DNA from: Nothopassalora personata
Taxonomy: Eukaryota > Ascomycota > Dothideomycetes > Mycosphaerellales > Mycosphaerellaceae
Assembly (NCBI GenBank): GCA_033816765.1
Contig: CM066295.1
Coordinates: 1,302,001 to 1,366,000, forward strand
Direction of reading: 5' to 3'
DNA: 64,000 nucleotides
Positions 11,201-20,820 of the stretch are shown here, piece after piece. A program made the translations under genes and the position numbers. The notes under the pieces were generated by a model. That model saw nothing but the letters and a program-made list of their open reading frames with translations, was not told the DNA's origin and ran no database searches. Positions within the stretch are counted from its first letter, which is position 1. Every line of letters begins with the position of its first letter.

Positions 11201-11349
11201 CGAACGAGAAAGTTGGGTCAACCGCATTACCCGCGCACATGGCAGATGCTGGACAACCACCTGTCTCCGCACCGACACCGACCACAGAAACGCCGGTCCT
11301 CCGCCGTTCAGCGCGCACGCGAGGAGATACAGCTGTCTCGCCGAAGTGA
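5227..11349 (+). CDS. Gag-Pol polyprotein of E1 (Ty3/gypsy, single frame)
   Basis: A 2040-aa polyprotein that would build the particle and carry out reverse transcription and integration. Start: ATG at 5227 in good context (ACCATCATGG), 137 bp after the 5' LTR. Visible parts in order: acidic/basic N-terminus; a long Gln/Glu/Lys coiled coil (about 222-295); a Gag capsid-like region (about 415-570); a Cys cluster C640-x2-C643-x4-C648-x6-C655; an aspartic protease with D738-T-G followed by Cys; RT with YLDD at 1121-1124; RNase H with D1287; an integrase zinc site H1545/H1546-H1553-C1583-x2-C1586 and catalytic D1616, D1680, E1716 (D-x35-E); and a C-terminal chromodomain-like segment (about 1924-1975). 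There is no frameshift or stop between gag and pol, so Gag:Pol ratio must be set another way, for instance by processing or stability. Cys after DTG instead of the usual Ser/Ala, and the non-CCHC knuckle, are unusual. Confidence 0.95.
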   Translation: MEGEQAVPNPPPPQRGRRQSRGEDEERPDLPRDRSPRERSSMPPTTRLRRQLDSADDAVTPKVTGNFNLDEPTPGRPLKQKGTVVADTQETIGRQSESASAAPAPKPAKKYPLTEEQREEYAQRNSTDRLTYNKDEGTVARQTEHCDLGWAVPRDITTYKNAEGHRLLQARYKVNNFKFGNAKDLKLVVNQGNEEHPDAGAKRFLDVLDNVNLIIARSEEAVEEHDALIEQHEDTIAQQDKTITQQEKVITRLEKKEKTSTKMIEEAIDKFAAYKTELAALRQDKQDLEQRLKAMEAKDTEADDSEKEDATLARLGKYLQDTDGDDSDVESEANLRRRYTTHTTKVPLRKAAGSAGGTPMPKPRPRGVSPAGSGISAILGRKRSSHAQELIDDDDDARPTCSGSEARASGIKAPDAFSGEAGKEQKPYLEWKQKMKYYLRMGCKGFSDEDLKATVINCTTGFAYSVLEPIESTLATADHVFEVLDEACGDKHTRTTKRAEYQYLKQGDGEVFSKFWAKFVSYLPYISHDKDDPDDLPEQMRAKLSKAYRDCIRGERFKDIMAMKDKLHMIEADFLHDKAGGSSGGGRRHGGTGGDGNDKSPLQKANDALKNGYDWDKAKDGGLSSFRPITQKEFDDRTKCFACKKEGCRKTLPTCPYAPYKKASRRPNNSTLDVPSVEEKVAASTVQLGGRRQPIALTADLPTVCSLSVSPHMSLPPISKHVVLCGMVGGQLVRCMLDTGCTSLFVHERFAKLNLQRKRLPEALPYTGSKGSTAGLITQIASIPDIDFNGQHDSFNAWVADLGQYDLILGMPWFESNLPHIDFVTRTLTFDSGISARCETKSDPKPGTPRFASEPVVEGPLEDLPDINIITVGEAQSAVDEGQEAYLVWDYDDTSDTAAVLDDVGLHICAMNPDDLERYMKGKEEVDAKQLLPPDFHQRVQAFNPELAKSLPPHREGDLAIDFIPGAKLPFVKPRPAGRDELIVTKKHITDLASIGYVRPSTSRVASPLLIVKKPGGGLRVCVDYRAINEITIKNRYPIPQIRETLARLSKAKMFTILDIIAAFNQLRIKAGDEWKTAFTTRYGTYEYLVVPFGLCNAPAAFQAYINSALHDYLDDFCTAYLDDTIVYTEPPEQGGFDALRKLHVEHVNKVLDKLIEARLPCDILKCRFFQTEVKFLGIIITATGLKMDPKKVQAIQEWATPRNVTDVLAFLGLCNFYRRFIAEFATIAFALTCLTRGANSKDPKHRPVWRWTAECQEAFDALKLAFTKAPVLKHFDPDLRSTVECDASDTVTAGVLSQPDPDDGWALKPVAFYSTKMIPAECNYEIYDKELMAIVHAFEEWRPELMSCDPATPIKVLSDHRGLEYFMTTKQLNRRQARWAEFLSAFNFKITYRPGKDNVKADCLTRRSQDQDKSDDLRNRRQVLLKEDNLSDEVRATLPQVACLEVPDPAATAKRQYELAIAALEVLDGATPGDPSIEEQIQLTYAKDELACDIREAIKKDLPKLKDARVSITDCRIEHDTIFVRDKVYVPDSEDLRGEVMRQHHNTLLTGHPGREKTYELIAREYWWPGMFKDVRRYTDACHVCTRIRAFTRAYSGGLRQLPVPQGAYREVTMDYVVELPASTSAEGVTFTNILTVTERLTKRKHYIAVKDLTAETAADVCLRYIIKDQGLFDVVYSDRGSQWVSAFWKRLLLLMRVDQRLSTAFHPQTDGQSESTNRIMEMYLRAFVNYAQDDWVQLLPMAEFAANNVRSDTTGVSPFFATLGRHPRMTFTPPSELAKHSGPTAQRINQQAADDFAAKLEQLHDYCATQMRWAQARYDDSALTSRQAAPRYRVGDKVWLDTRNILTRRPSKKLDHKNNGPWPVEKVLGNDAYRLTLPATMKIHNVFHTSLLRIADSNPFPNQHDTEPPPVIDAEGQQRHEVEEVIKSKWTGRAHKEVRYTYRWVGGAHTSEVYKVNIGGPDDLIADFHHNNPDADGPPPGWKPPALWIPNEKVGSTALPAHMADAGQPPVSAPTPTTETPVLRRSARTRGDTAVSPK

Positions 11350-11624
11350 TGAACTGCTCGGACACGGCCTTCAATGCGTGTGTAAGCACCGACTGTAGCC
11401 TCTCGCTGTTACAGCACGGCCTTACTGAAGCACGCACACTGAAGCACCGGTCCGCGGTAACACACTGAAGCACCGGTCCGCGGTATCTACACGCACCGCT
11501 CGAGCCGACCATGCTACACATCCCTTACACGCCAGACGAGGCCGCTGTCGCATTGGTTACATACTGTTTGATTTTCTTTTTACGCACGTCGCAGGCGCTC
11601 GTGGCCATTTTGGAGGGGGGGTAC
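11350..11624 (+). other. 3' untranslated region of E1 with tandem 26-bp repeat and polypurine tract
   Basis: A unit starting CACACTGAAGCACCGGTCCG occurs twice in tandem (11435-11460 and 11461-11485). The purine run GGAGGGGGGG (11612-11621) directly before the 3' LTR is the expected plus-strand primer. No gene is seen here. Confidence 0.75.
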
Positions 11625-11810
11625 TGTCACGGGGTGGCCTTGACCTTGGACCCTTCGCCGGCTTAACCGCGGACCTTCCGGATCGGGTTAGCGCGGCTTG
11701 GCACGAGATCGACCTTGCTTCTCTCTTCTCTCTCGTTCTTAGACTCTTCGTAGATTGTATTATTCACGACTTGACTCCTACACTCTCTGGATCTCATATC
11801 GCCCGTGTCA
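11625..11810 (+). repeat. 3' LTR of E1
   Basis: 186 bp, identical on reading to 4904-5089, followed by the ATCCG target duplication. Confidence 0.95.
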
Positions 11811-11815
11811 ATCCG

Positions 11816-14365
11816 GCGCGTAGTTATAAGACTACCTAGGTAGCTTACTAACAAGGCACGTTTTATGAGGGCGTTATTATTAGAGTTCTTAAGGTTTAAC
11901 GCCTACTCGATGTTAGGGAGTCGGGAATATCTTAAGGAGATTGTTAGGGCGTAGTGAGGCAAGAGGCCTAAAGAACAAGATATAAAGGAATTTATCCGCC
12001 TATTTGTATCCTTAAGTAACCTAATTAAACCTAAGGATTTAGATAACAGCTACCGGAGTCGCCTCCTCCTTTAGGGATTACTAGAGGCAGTTGCGAAAGC
12101 GGTCTATAAGGCTTACGGGCTTTACCTAAAGTAACCTAAGAAGTTTAGGGACTTTTAGAGGATCCTCGATAAAGCTACTAGTATCGTAGATAGTAAGGAG
12201 GGATAGAAAGCTATATATATATAGATTTCCCTCTTACTTTACCTTAGCTATACCGCTTAGTCGTAAAGTAAATGCCGCGCCTTAAGCCTAAGATTAACAC
12301 GCTTAAGAAGGCCACCTCTAGGACTATTATTAATAATAACCTAATCTAGAAGGTAGCTAAAATAAGTATACGTGCATACTAGCGCGGTCGCGTCGCGGAC
12401 GCGGGTGCCTTCTACCCAAGCGAGAATTAACGCTCTATATAACCGGAGAGGTACGACCTAGACACTAAACTATAGGTTTACGTAATGTAGCGTCCCCTAT
12501 CGTAGAATCGCAAACAGTCTAAAGCGATAGATAGTTGTTACTACAACTGTAGTAGCTCGAAGTACTAGGCTAGTAATTGTAGGGCGATAAGGTCCTTAAT
12601 ATCCCGGGGCTACGTATACCTCGCCCCGAATAACTAGTAGTATCTAGGGAAAGAAGGCGATCCACGTCCTACTAAGTTCAACTTTCGGAGGGACTATAGT
12701 AAACCGAAACTGCTCTACATGCTCCCTCTACTCGAAGAACATTATAGACCGATCGAGTTTAATAACTAGTATAAGATTCCCGCACTACGTAAGCAATAGA
12801 TAGGTAGGGACTACACTAGGGTAACTAAGGTTACGCCTCCTAATTATTCTAAGCCCCCTCCTAACTTTAGGCATTTAATAGAGTATAGCCCCTAGGACGC
12901 GCGGTCTAGCTAAATAGAGAAGGCTACTAGTACATATTAGGTCTTATTCGGAGAAAGTGAAGTGGAGTAGGCGGTCGACTTAGGCGAGCTTAACGAGGTA
13001 TCTACCTATCCTATATAGTCTAACAAAGTGAAAGGGAAGGCACCCGTAGACATTCTAAAGAATCCGCACCCGAGGACCCGGTCCTTAGCCTAGGATCTAC
13101 GAGCCCGAGCTAAGGCTACTAAGAAAGTTCGCCTACAATTGGAATAGGAGATCCGGTAAGCTGAGATTAACTAGTAGGAGGTTGAAATAATTAACGAAGT
13201 TAGTGCTTAAATAAGCGAAACTCAATTATTAGCTAAATCCGGGGTAACCCTAGGAAGGGGAAATAATGCCTAAGTAAACAGATTAGGGAACGATACTAAC
13301 AAAGGACTGCCTAAGGATATGCCTATTAGTCCCGTAAACGCCCCCTTCGCATAAAGGAAGCGTATATAGAATGCTAAGACTATAAGGATTAATAACTACG
13401 TCCGACAATATAGTTTAGCTAGTAATAGCCCGGTTATAAAGGAAGAGGGTATTATCTACTAGATTAATTAGATCCTCTAGATAACGTTTCCTAATGTGAA
13501 CGCCTAAGATTAGTTTTGATATAGTCGCTAGTTCGAGGCTGCCCTCTTCGGTCGCGTTACTAACACCCCCGCTCTTTAGGAGAAGCTCGCTATAGTACGA
13601 CGTCTTATAGGAAAGGACCCTAAGGTTCGTACTAGACAAGTAGTCACCTATGAAGATAAACCTAAGTATAATAAGGAGGTGTTCCGCGAAGATAGTTAGG
13701 CCTAGTATGTCGGAGTGTATTTAACTATGCTTTACTCTAAAGGTGCGGTCCCTACTACTAAGCTTTATAAGGACGTTAAGAAAATCGGGCTCTCTAGTGT
13801 CCTTAATAGCTTTACTATAGTCCCTAGTCCTTAGGTAGTAGCGGAGTTCGGGATAAATAAGAACTAGATTAGGTACCTAATTAACGAGGGTTCTAAGGTA
13901 AATATCATCGGCTAGAGGAACGCTTATAGATTTAGGTTACCGGTAATGTCGAGTGCTTAGCTTACCTTTCGAGGTGCTAGAGGGCGGGCCTAGTTTAAAG
14001 GTGTTATAGGCAATTTAGATGTTTAGGTATTTAGGGTTCACTACTAAATAGACATGTTCATCTCCTTGGATCTAAACTTACTAACAATCCTAGGACGTCC
14101 GTAGGCCCGTAAGGTGCGACTTACTGCCCGTAACTGCGATGATAGTTTATAGGAGGGGACTATTACTAGCCGTAAAGGTAAAAGTGTTATGTTTACTGCC
14201 CTAGTTAGCTTAGATAGGTACAAGACCCTTTAAGAACTATTAAAAGCGTCGGGAAATAGAAGCTTAGGTTAATTTACGGCGCTTAACCTACCGGGAACTT
14301 ACTAAAGCCGGATTTCATAAAATTAGTAAGGTTCTCGCACTATCTCGGAAAAACCTCGGACTTTA
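11816..14365 (+). pseudogene. gag/protease of element G, continued (broken)
   Basis: Continues the frame interrupted at 4903; the joined sequence matches G-prime (44702-44770 inverted) across the E1 site. A zinc knuckle of CCHC type is visible at about 12540-12585, with the His codon now Tyr, as CAC to TAC RIP would give. A Lys/Glu/Gln-rich stretch follows. A retroviral-protease-like region lies around 13880-14200 but no DTG/DSG triad could be pointed to with confidence. Many TAG/TAA stops; not translatable. Confidence 0.6.
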
Positions 14366-14391
14366 ATTTACCGGTCCCGGGACCGGTAAAT
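14366..14391. repeat. 26-bp palindrome, copy 3 (between gag and pol of G)
   Basis: Perfect palindrome with core ACCGGTCCCGGGACCGGT, located after the gag/protease frame and about 100 bp before the pol-like frame. Confidence 0.9.
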
Positions 14392-14479
14392 AGCTATAGT
14401 AAGGAAAACGGATACGACTACGACACGACGTATCTATAGGAAGGCACGACGTATCTATAGGAACCCGGTAAGGCTCTAA

Positions 14480-15514
14480 CGCCTAGCAACCATTTAGCTC
14501 ACTTATTAGGATTACTTAGGAGTACTAGAATAAAGGAACGAGTTATAGAAATTAGAATAGGCGCGTTTAAGGGAGATTCTATTACTAACGTTTATTTAGT
14601 TTAAGGGGATTGGCCCTCCGAGATCCTAAGGCAATCTACATTGAATGCTTAGGTACGGAAGTAATAAGTAGGCTAACATATAGCTAATATTAGGATGCCG
14701 TAGGTCTTTACGATGTATAAGCGTAAGGCAGATAAGAAGAAGCTAGTAGACGCGAGCGTTTACAAACGCCTAGAATCACGAGTTAAGGGAGATATAGAAT
14801 AGAAGCGTAGGGCACTATACCTAGAATCTAAGATGCCTAAAGGACAAGGTCCGTTTAACGGGAAGTACTTAACTAAGAAATTCTTAAGTATTAAGCGAGG
14901 TAGCCGGATTACGCTAGAACGGCTTACCTTAATCAAGGTTAGCATTAAGCTATTACTAATAGAAAGGGCCTTATTCGATAAGATGCTCTATAACTCGGAG
15001 GCAGTCCTCGCTTAGGATTTTAGTTATATAAGGCAAATTAGGCACGACGTTATACTACCTTAGAAGATTAACACGGTCCCTTATAGGCTATAGTAGGCAC
15101 GCCCTATCCGGTTATACCTAAGTCTTAGGGCAATTGTTAAGCGCATAATTAGAGCCCGGATTAAGAACAATATCCTAGAATACTTATAAGGGGCATATTC
15201 TAATAGCTAGTTCCTAGTCGTAAAGAAGGTTAATGCCTCTAGAAGCGATATGCTATATTGGTTAATTAACTTAGCTATACTCCTAAATAAGGTTACTATA
15301 CGCGATACTAACATTCTACCGGACACGGATAGCTTCTTAGAGGATTTTACCGGGTACCGAGTCGCTTCACTTATAGACCTGTTTTTAGGTTATAATTAGA
15401 TTACTTTAGATAAGTCCTACCGGGACTTAATAGCCTTTATAACCCCTCTTAGCCTAGTACGCAACACGACTCTACCTTAAGGAGCTACTAATTCAGTTAC
15501 TTAGTTCGTATATA
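14480..15514 (+). pseudogene. pol of element G: reverse transcriptase, first part (broken)
   Basis: RT of a gypsy type is recognisable from strings such as FLVVKKVNAS (about 15208-15240) and ASLIDLFLGYNQITLD (about 15364-15411), which correspond to RT motifs around the first catalytic Asp, followed by LPQGATNSVTQFV. There are numerous TAG/TAA stops. A 60-aa open stretch at 14833-15015 is a surviving piece of the same frame. It is interrupted at 15514 by a solo LTR. Confidence 0.7.
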
Positions 15515-15855
15515 TGTTACGGTTCGGTTCAGGAAGAACCCACAGCCACTCATTCTTCGGGAAGGACCGAAACTGAGCAGGTCGACTTCGCTCAGACTGA
15601 TCAGCTCAGTGATCAGTTCGCTCAGTCTGCTCAGTGATCAGTCTGCTCAGTCTGATCAGTTACGCCAAGACATGGCACTATATAGACGACGCTTCTTTAC
15701 GAGTAGATAGGAGCCTCGTGCTCAACTCAAATCAACACTCTTGTGTTAAGTTGCAACCTTGTAGTGAACTCTCGTTCACACTACTTTAGAGACATATCGA
15801 GGATCGACACTTCCTAGGCCACCCACGTGACGAGGGACAAGGCCCAACCGCAACA
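15515..15855. mobile_element. Solo LTR, unmutated, with TSD ATATA
   Basis: 341 bp from TGTTACGGTTC to CCGCAACA, flanked by ATATA (15510-15514 and 15856-15860). It is not RIP-mutated, unlike the RT sequence it splits. It contains an array of interleaved TGATCAG and CTCAGT units (about 15590-15660). Its first 11 bases equal those of the E2 LTR read on the minus strand, so it probably comes from the same superfamily. No coding sequence remains, so the internal region was lost by LTR-LTR recombination. Confidence 0.9.
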
Positions 15856-15860
15856 ATATA

Positions 15861-18156
15861 CGGTAATAAAGATTCTACTTAATTATATCTCGCATCGAGC
15901 GAAGCCGTTTCTCGATAACATCGGTATTAAGGGACTAACTAAGGACTATAGGAATGCCGAAGTAGAGCCTAGGCTAAGGAGATAGGTCGTTAAGCACATC
16001 GTCTCCCTAGATCTAGTTCTTACTAACCTAGAAAGAGCTAGTACGGTAGTTGCTAGAGGCAAATCCTAATAGTTATACGAAAAGCTTAAGATTGTTAGGT
16101 ACGTTACTAGCCCGGACGGTCGATATCCTAACCTAAAGGTTATAGCTAAGATCCTAGACTAGCCTACGCCTACCTATATTAAGGAGGTCCGTACCTATGT
16201 AGGGCTGTGTGTGTACTTCCGGATATGGATTCTCTAGTTCGTTATTATCGCTCGACTAATGTATAAGCTACTAAAGAAGGGCGCCGAGTTCACCTAGATA
16301 GAGAATAAGCAATTCTCGAAAGAAGAGGTTACTAGATATCTTATGTAGGCTCTAGCCTTAGTTACCCTCTACTACTTACCTAGTACTAGGTCTATCTTTA
16401 TCTTAGTTAATACTAGCGGCACTAGATAGGGATGTATCGTTTCTTAAGGATTAATAGACAGTACCCGACGGCGTCACCCGGTGCGGTATAAGAGTAGAAT
16501 CTAGAACGCGTTAGAATCTAGATATAATGCTAGTAAGCGGGAATGCCTTAGGGTCCTTAAGGGGCTTAAGAAGATCTAGAGATATATTACTAGCGTTAAT
16601 TTTGTCCTTAAGGTTAATACTAAAACACTTATATAGTAGCTTAACTAGCCGGCTTCGGACCTACTAAACTCGGTAATAGCCCGGTAGGTTACATAGATTA
16701 GGTTATTTACGTTCGAAGTAAAGCACGTTACGGGGACTAGGCACACTAGCCTAGATGCCCTATCTCGTAGGCCCTCTACACCTTAGGAACCTAGGGAAAC
16801 TAACTAAGACGAAGTCGACCGGATAATTAATAATAAGCTATTCGGGTACCCGGAGCCGGTTGACACCTATCTAGTTAAAACCTAGAAAATAAGACATCTC
16901 GGGGACTAATACTCTAAAAGCTCTTAGTAGCTTACTTAGGTTATAGAAACTAGGACCCGGCCCGATAGTGTTACCTGTACTAACTACCGGCGGCTAGTAA
17001 AGAAGAGCGTTAACTTCTTTATCTAGGATTAGTTACTGTTCTTCTAGAAGCGCCGAGGAGCGCCGTTGTAACTTATAATTAACGATAATAAGGCTTAGAA
17101 GGAGATCGTTATAGAGTGCTATAAGAGATACGGTTACCGTAGCGCTAAGGTCGTGTATAACCTTATTTCCGATCGGTATTACTAGGACGGGTGCTTCGCC
17201 GATGTCTCTACGTAGGTTCGAAGTTATACTCCTTATAGGTTTTGCGAAGGTAACTAGCGCGCTAGTAAGCTTTACTTATCGACCCCTTAGGTTATTAGTA
17301 AGAAGTAGTACTCGGACCCCGTCTAGGTACATAAAAATGGATACCTCCTAGTTACGCGCGAAGTACTTAGTAACTAGATCGAGGCTAGAGTAACGAGGGC
17401 ACCTCCTAGCTCTAAGACGGTTACTAAGTTTCTATATAAGGATGTCTTCTATAGGCACGGCTACTATACTAAAATTGTGCTTAATAACGCTACGGTTTAT
17501 ATAGCTAAGGTTAAGCGGTTACTCGTAGGACTTAGTATTCGAAGGATCCGAATATTACCGTACTATCCGTAATCTAATGCTCCGGTCAAGGTTAGACATC
17601 GTCCGATTCTTATAGCGTTAGTAAAGCTTATAAGGAACATATACCGCGGATAGGAGTAATAAGTACCCGCTATATTATAGGCTAATAGGACCACGACCTA
17701 TCGTACTACTAGAATAACGCTAGCTTAGGTCCTATGTAGCTATCGCACGATTCTACTAATTAAGGTTAAGTACCTAACGTAGGCGAATTATTAATAGGGA
17801 TCGGTTAGGACGACTAAGGACCTACTTGCAATACGTGCGCGTTAACTCTAGGCTCGAGACCTTAGTTTAGAAGAGCTACATACTCGAAGGAAGCGACTAA
17901 GAGAACTTAGTAAGGACTACTTTAATTCTTACCGGAATGTTAACTTTATTAGTTTCTAGAAGGGCGACCTTATTATAAGGTTCGATAAGCTATATAAGGA
18001 TAACTTCTTACGTAAGATCGGGTACCGTTAGTAAGGTCTATATCGGGTGTCTAGTATCTCTAGGGAGTTTAGTACCTATATTCTTAAGGAACTTAATAGC
18101 ACGCTAATAAAGGGTATTTAGGTACGAGAAAACCTTAAGCTAGTTCTAGAGCTTCG
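15861..18156 (+). pseudogene. pol of element G: RT end, RNase H and integrase (broken)
   Basis: Continuation of the RT frame after the solo LTR. RT thumb and RNase H remnants run to about 16760. An integrase core is recognisable around 17330-17620 from a DDE-type region ending in LPYYPQSNAPVK. The 1-3809 region holds the inverted counterpart. The frame is cut at 18156 by element A and resumes at 39915. No functional product is possible because of many stops. Confidence 0.7.
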
Positions 18157-18560
18157 TATTACGGAATAATTCCTATGGACCCTAGAATCATAACGATAAG
18201 ACGAATACGTAACTTATTCTACCTAAGCGCTTAGACTTGGAGCGATTAGACTACTTATGCTTAGACTAATTAGACTACTTATACTTAGAATAATTAGACT
18301 AATTACCGAGATCTACGAATCTCCTTTGTATTTAGGAACGCTAAGAATCCCTTATAGCTTCGAGGCGTTTAACTCACTGTTTAATATTACTATTTAGAAT
18401 ACACTACAACCTAACCTCTACCTTACCGCTACTTAGTCTTTATAAGACAAGATAGCTACTACTTTATTACTCTCCCTCGACTTCCTATCGGCCCGAGAGC
18501 AAACCCGATTAAGCTTGTCTTCTTAACTTATAATATTATTAGGTTATACTAAACCTAATA
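18157..18560 (+). repeat. 5' LTR of element A
   Basis: 404 bp. TATTACGG at the start is RIP-altered TGTTACGG; it ends AACCTAATA (CA altered to TA). It contains a tandem array of CTTAGACT/GATTAGACT-like units (about 18225-18300). The downstream half, ATCTCCTTTGTATTTAGGAA onward, matches the E2 LTR. Confidence 0.9.
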
Positions 18561-18574
18561 GCTTTAAACGCCCT

Positions 18575-20820
18575 CTACGATAGGAGACCGATAGAGTAAA
18601 CGGGGAACACCCGCCCCTAGTAAAGTAAGTAGAGCCCGACGACCTTAGACCGCGAACGATGCTATTAATGCCTTAGCTACTTATATAGGCAACGACACCC
18701 TTAAGGTTAGTAAGCTAGAATACTACTATAGCGATCGAGACAAGTTCGACACTTAGGTCTCTTAGATAGACATGTACTTCTTGTTTAACTCTATGCCTAA
18801 GAACCTTAAGCCTATCTTTACTACTACCTTCTTAAGAGGACGAGCATAGCATTAGGTTAAACTATTCCTTAGGAAATACCTAGATAGTAACGGAGAAGAC
18901 AATGCCGACGGAATCTTGAGGTTATACAACTATCTTAAGCATACTATAAAGAGCGTCTTTAGTGTCTCTAATAAGATTACTACTGCCGTTCGTGTTATTT
19001 AGCATTTAACCTAGAAGATATCTACTACCGAATATGCTGCTAAATTCTAGGAATACGCGCAACTTACCGATTAGGACGATAAAGCACTTTAAGTTATATA
19101 CCGGAGAGAACTAAAGGAGCATGTTAAGGACGAGTTAATAAGGGACGGTCGGAAGATCGATAGCTTAGGCGACCTCGTTAGAGTTACGATTAATCTTAAC
19201 GATAAGCTCTACGAGAGAGCTATAGAACGACGATACGATTCTAAGGTATCCGGAAAGGCTAGATACACACTAGGCTATAATGTCACCGTACCGGCGCCCA
19301 TTCACCTCGATCCGCGCGCACGTGCGTGGGCACCACAAGCGCGCCGCTGACTAAGCCGTTGACTAATCGGCTTGGCGCTCCCTTAAGTATCTCGCGCTCT
19401 CCGCGCCTCTCTTAGATAGCTATCTATTCGACTTGTACCTTATCCGACCACGTGCTTGCACCTGCTTGTGACATATAACAACCGTAATAGAGGCTTCTAC
19501 GACAACTATAACAATAAGCCTAGGGACAAACCGTACTACGGACTATAGCTAATAGAACTCGACGTTACCGAGAAAGGTCGTAAGATTAGGAATAGCAATA
19601 GGAATAGAGCATCCCGGAGTTTAAAAGAAACACGAACTTACTACGGATGTAGTAAACCTAGCTACCTAGTAAGGGACTGCCGCGGTAAGAATATAGTGCG
19701 CCGCGAACAGTTTAACATAATACAACCCCGAACTAGTAAATCTAAGAGTAGCGTTAGATCTTAAGGAGATACCAACTATACTCGGAGAGTAGGGGAGAGA
19801 GCTATTAATAGAAGCACGACGCCTCTCCTAGACCCCTTAGAAGGACGAGGAGGATACTATAGGTAGTAAATAGTAGTTATTCCATTTAATGCGAAGAACT
19901 AACTACGACAGTTTAATATAATAACACGAAGAGTCGACTACGAGATCGAATCCGAGTCTCGAAATAGTTATAGAAGCCTTTATTAGCGATTCTATTACTA
20001 AGACTCGTATTAAGTTCACTACGCCGCGAAGTTAGGCGTAGGGTATTAGCCTTAACAACTAAGAGGAACCCTAGGAGCGACGTATAGGCAAGACGCTACG
20101 CTCCGAGAAATAGACATCGACGAATCCTACTTTAATAACGATAAAAGCGATAAAGAAAACTAAGACCTAGGATAGAACGGATTATAGTCACCGGAACCAT
20201 AGGAAGAAAGTTAAGAAACTACCGGGCTAGATACTATCGAAGAAGATTAGGATCCGGAAGAATTAAGTAAAGAAGATTCCTCCGAAGGAGAAGAGAGCGA
20301 CACTAACGACGATAATAAACAACTAACCTTCACGATTAATAGACCTAAGAAATTATATAATATAATCGTACACCTATAAAGAAGGTACGAGGAATTCCTA
20401 CCTAAGATAGGCGGACGAAGAATACTACACTCTATAGAGTTTAATAAGACACTCGATACCCTACGAGGCATAGCCTAGGGATACCTACTTATAGAAACAA
20501 CCGAGAATCTAGTAACCGCTGTTATAGAACGACTACCGATAGGGAGCCGAATAATAGGAATCGGATATCTTATACCGTTAGGAACATTTATATCGAATGA
20601 ATTACGTTACGTAGTGTAACACGTACGCGCACTCTACTTAGAAACGTAGAAGATCTAGGAACGTTACCGAATGTAGGTATAAATATAGAAAGGCTCGCGC
20701 TAGGTTTAAGCGGAGGCCTCGAGACACGAAGCACGACGTTCTATATACGAATAGGGAAAAGGATTAACTCCCTAGGAATAAGCGACCGAAGGGAGTTATA
20801 CAACATAGAAAAGGCTTAAG
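18575..20820 (+). pseudogene. gag of element A (broken)
   Basis: RIP-damaged counterpart of the E2 gag gene, in the same position after the LTR. A degenerate CCHC zinc knuckle lies at about 19636-19680. The acidic segment near 20120-20320 aligns with the Glu/Ser/Asp-rich part of E2 Gag. It is further interrupted by a solo LTR at 19281-19473. Many TAG/TAA codons. Confidence 0.8.
19281..19473. mobile_element. Solo LTR, unmutated, with TSD TATAA
   Basis: 193 bp, TGTCACCGTACCGG to CTGCTTGTGACA, flanked by TATAA (19276-19280 and 19474-19478). It is GC-rich and free of RIP, inside mutated gag of element A. Its size and TGTCAC/GTGACA ends resemble the E1 LTR (186 bp) but the bodies differ, so it marks a related family. 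Confidence 0.88.

Larger units (their letters stand above)
4904..11810 (+). mobile_element. Intact Ty3/gypsy retrotransposon E1
   Basis: A complete 6,907-bp element. Its two 186-bp LTRs (4904-5089, 11625-11810) look identical on reading. The TSD is ATCCG (4899-4903 and 11811-11815). There is one uninterrupted 2040-codon Gag-Pol frame and a polypurine tract (11612-11621) before the 3' LTR. It is GC-rich and free of RIP damage, although it lies inside heavily mutated element G. Identical LTRs and an open frame point to a recent insertion. No primer-binding site complementary to a known tRNA 3' end was recognised; the sequence after the 5' LTR begins TTACAATCTACCGC. Confidence 0.95.

Noticed and set aside
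15590..15660. Repeat array as a CRISPR
   Set aside because: Units are 6-7 bp and interleaved without spacers; it is part of an LTR in a eukaryotic genome.
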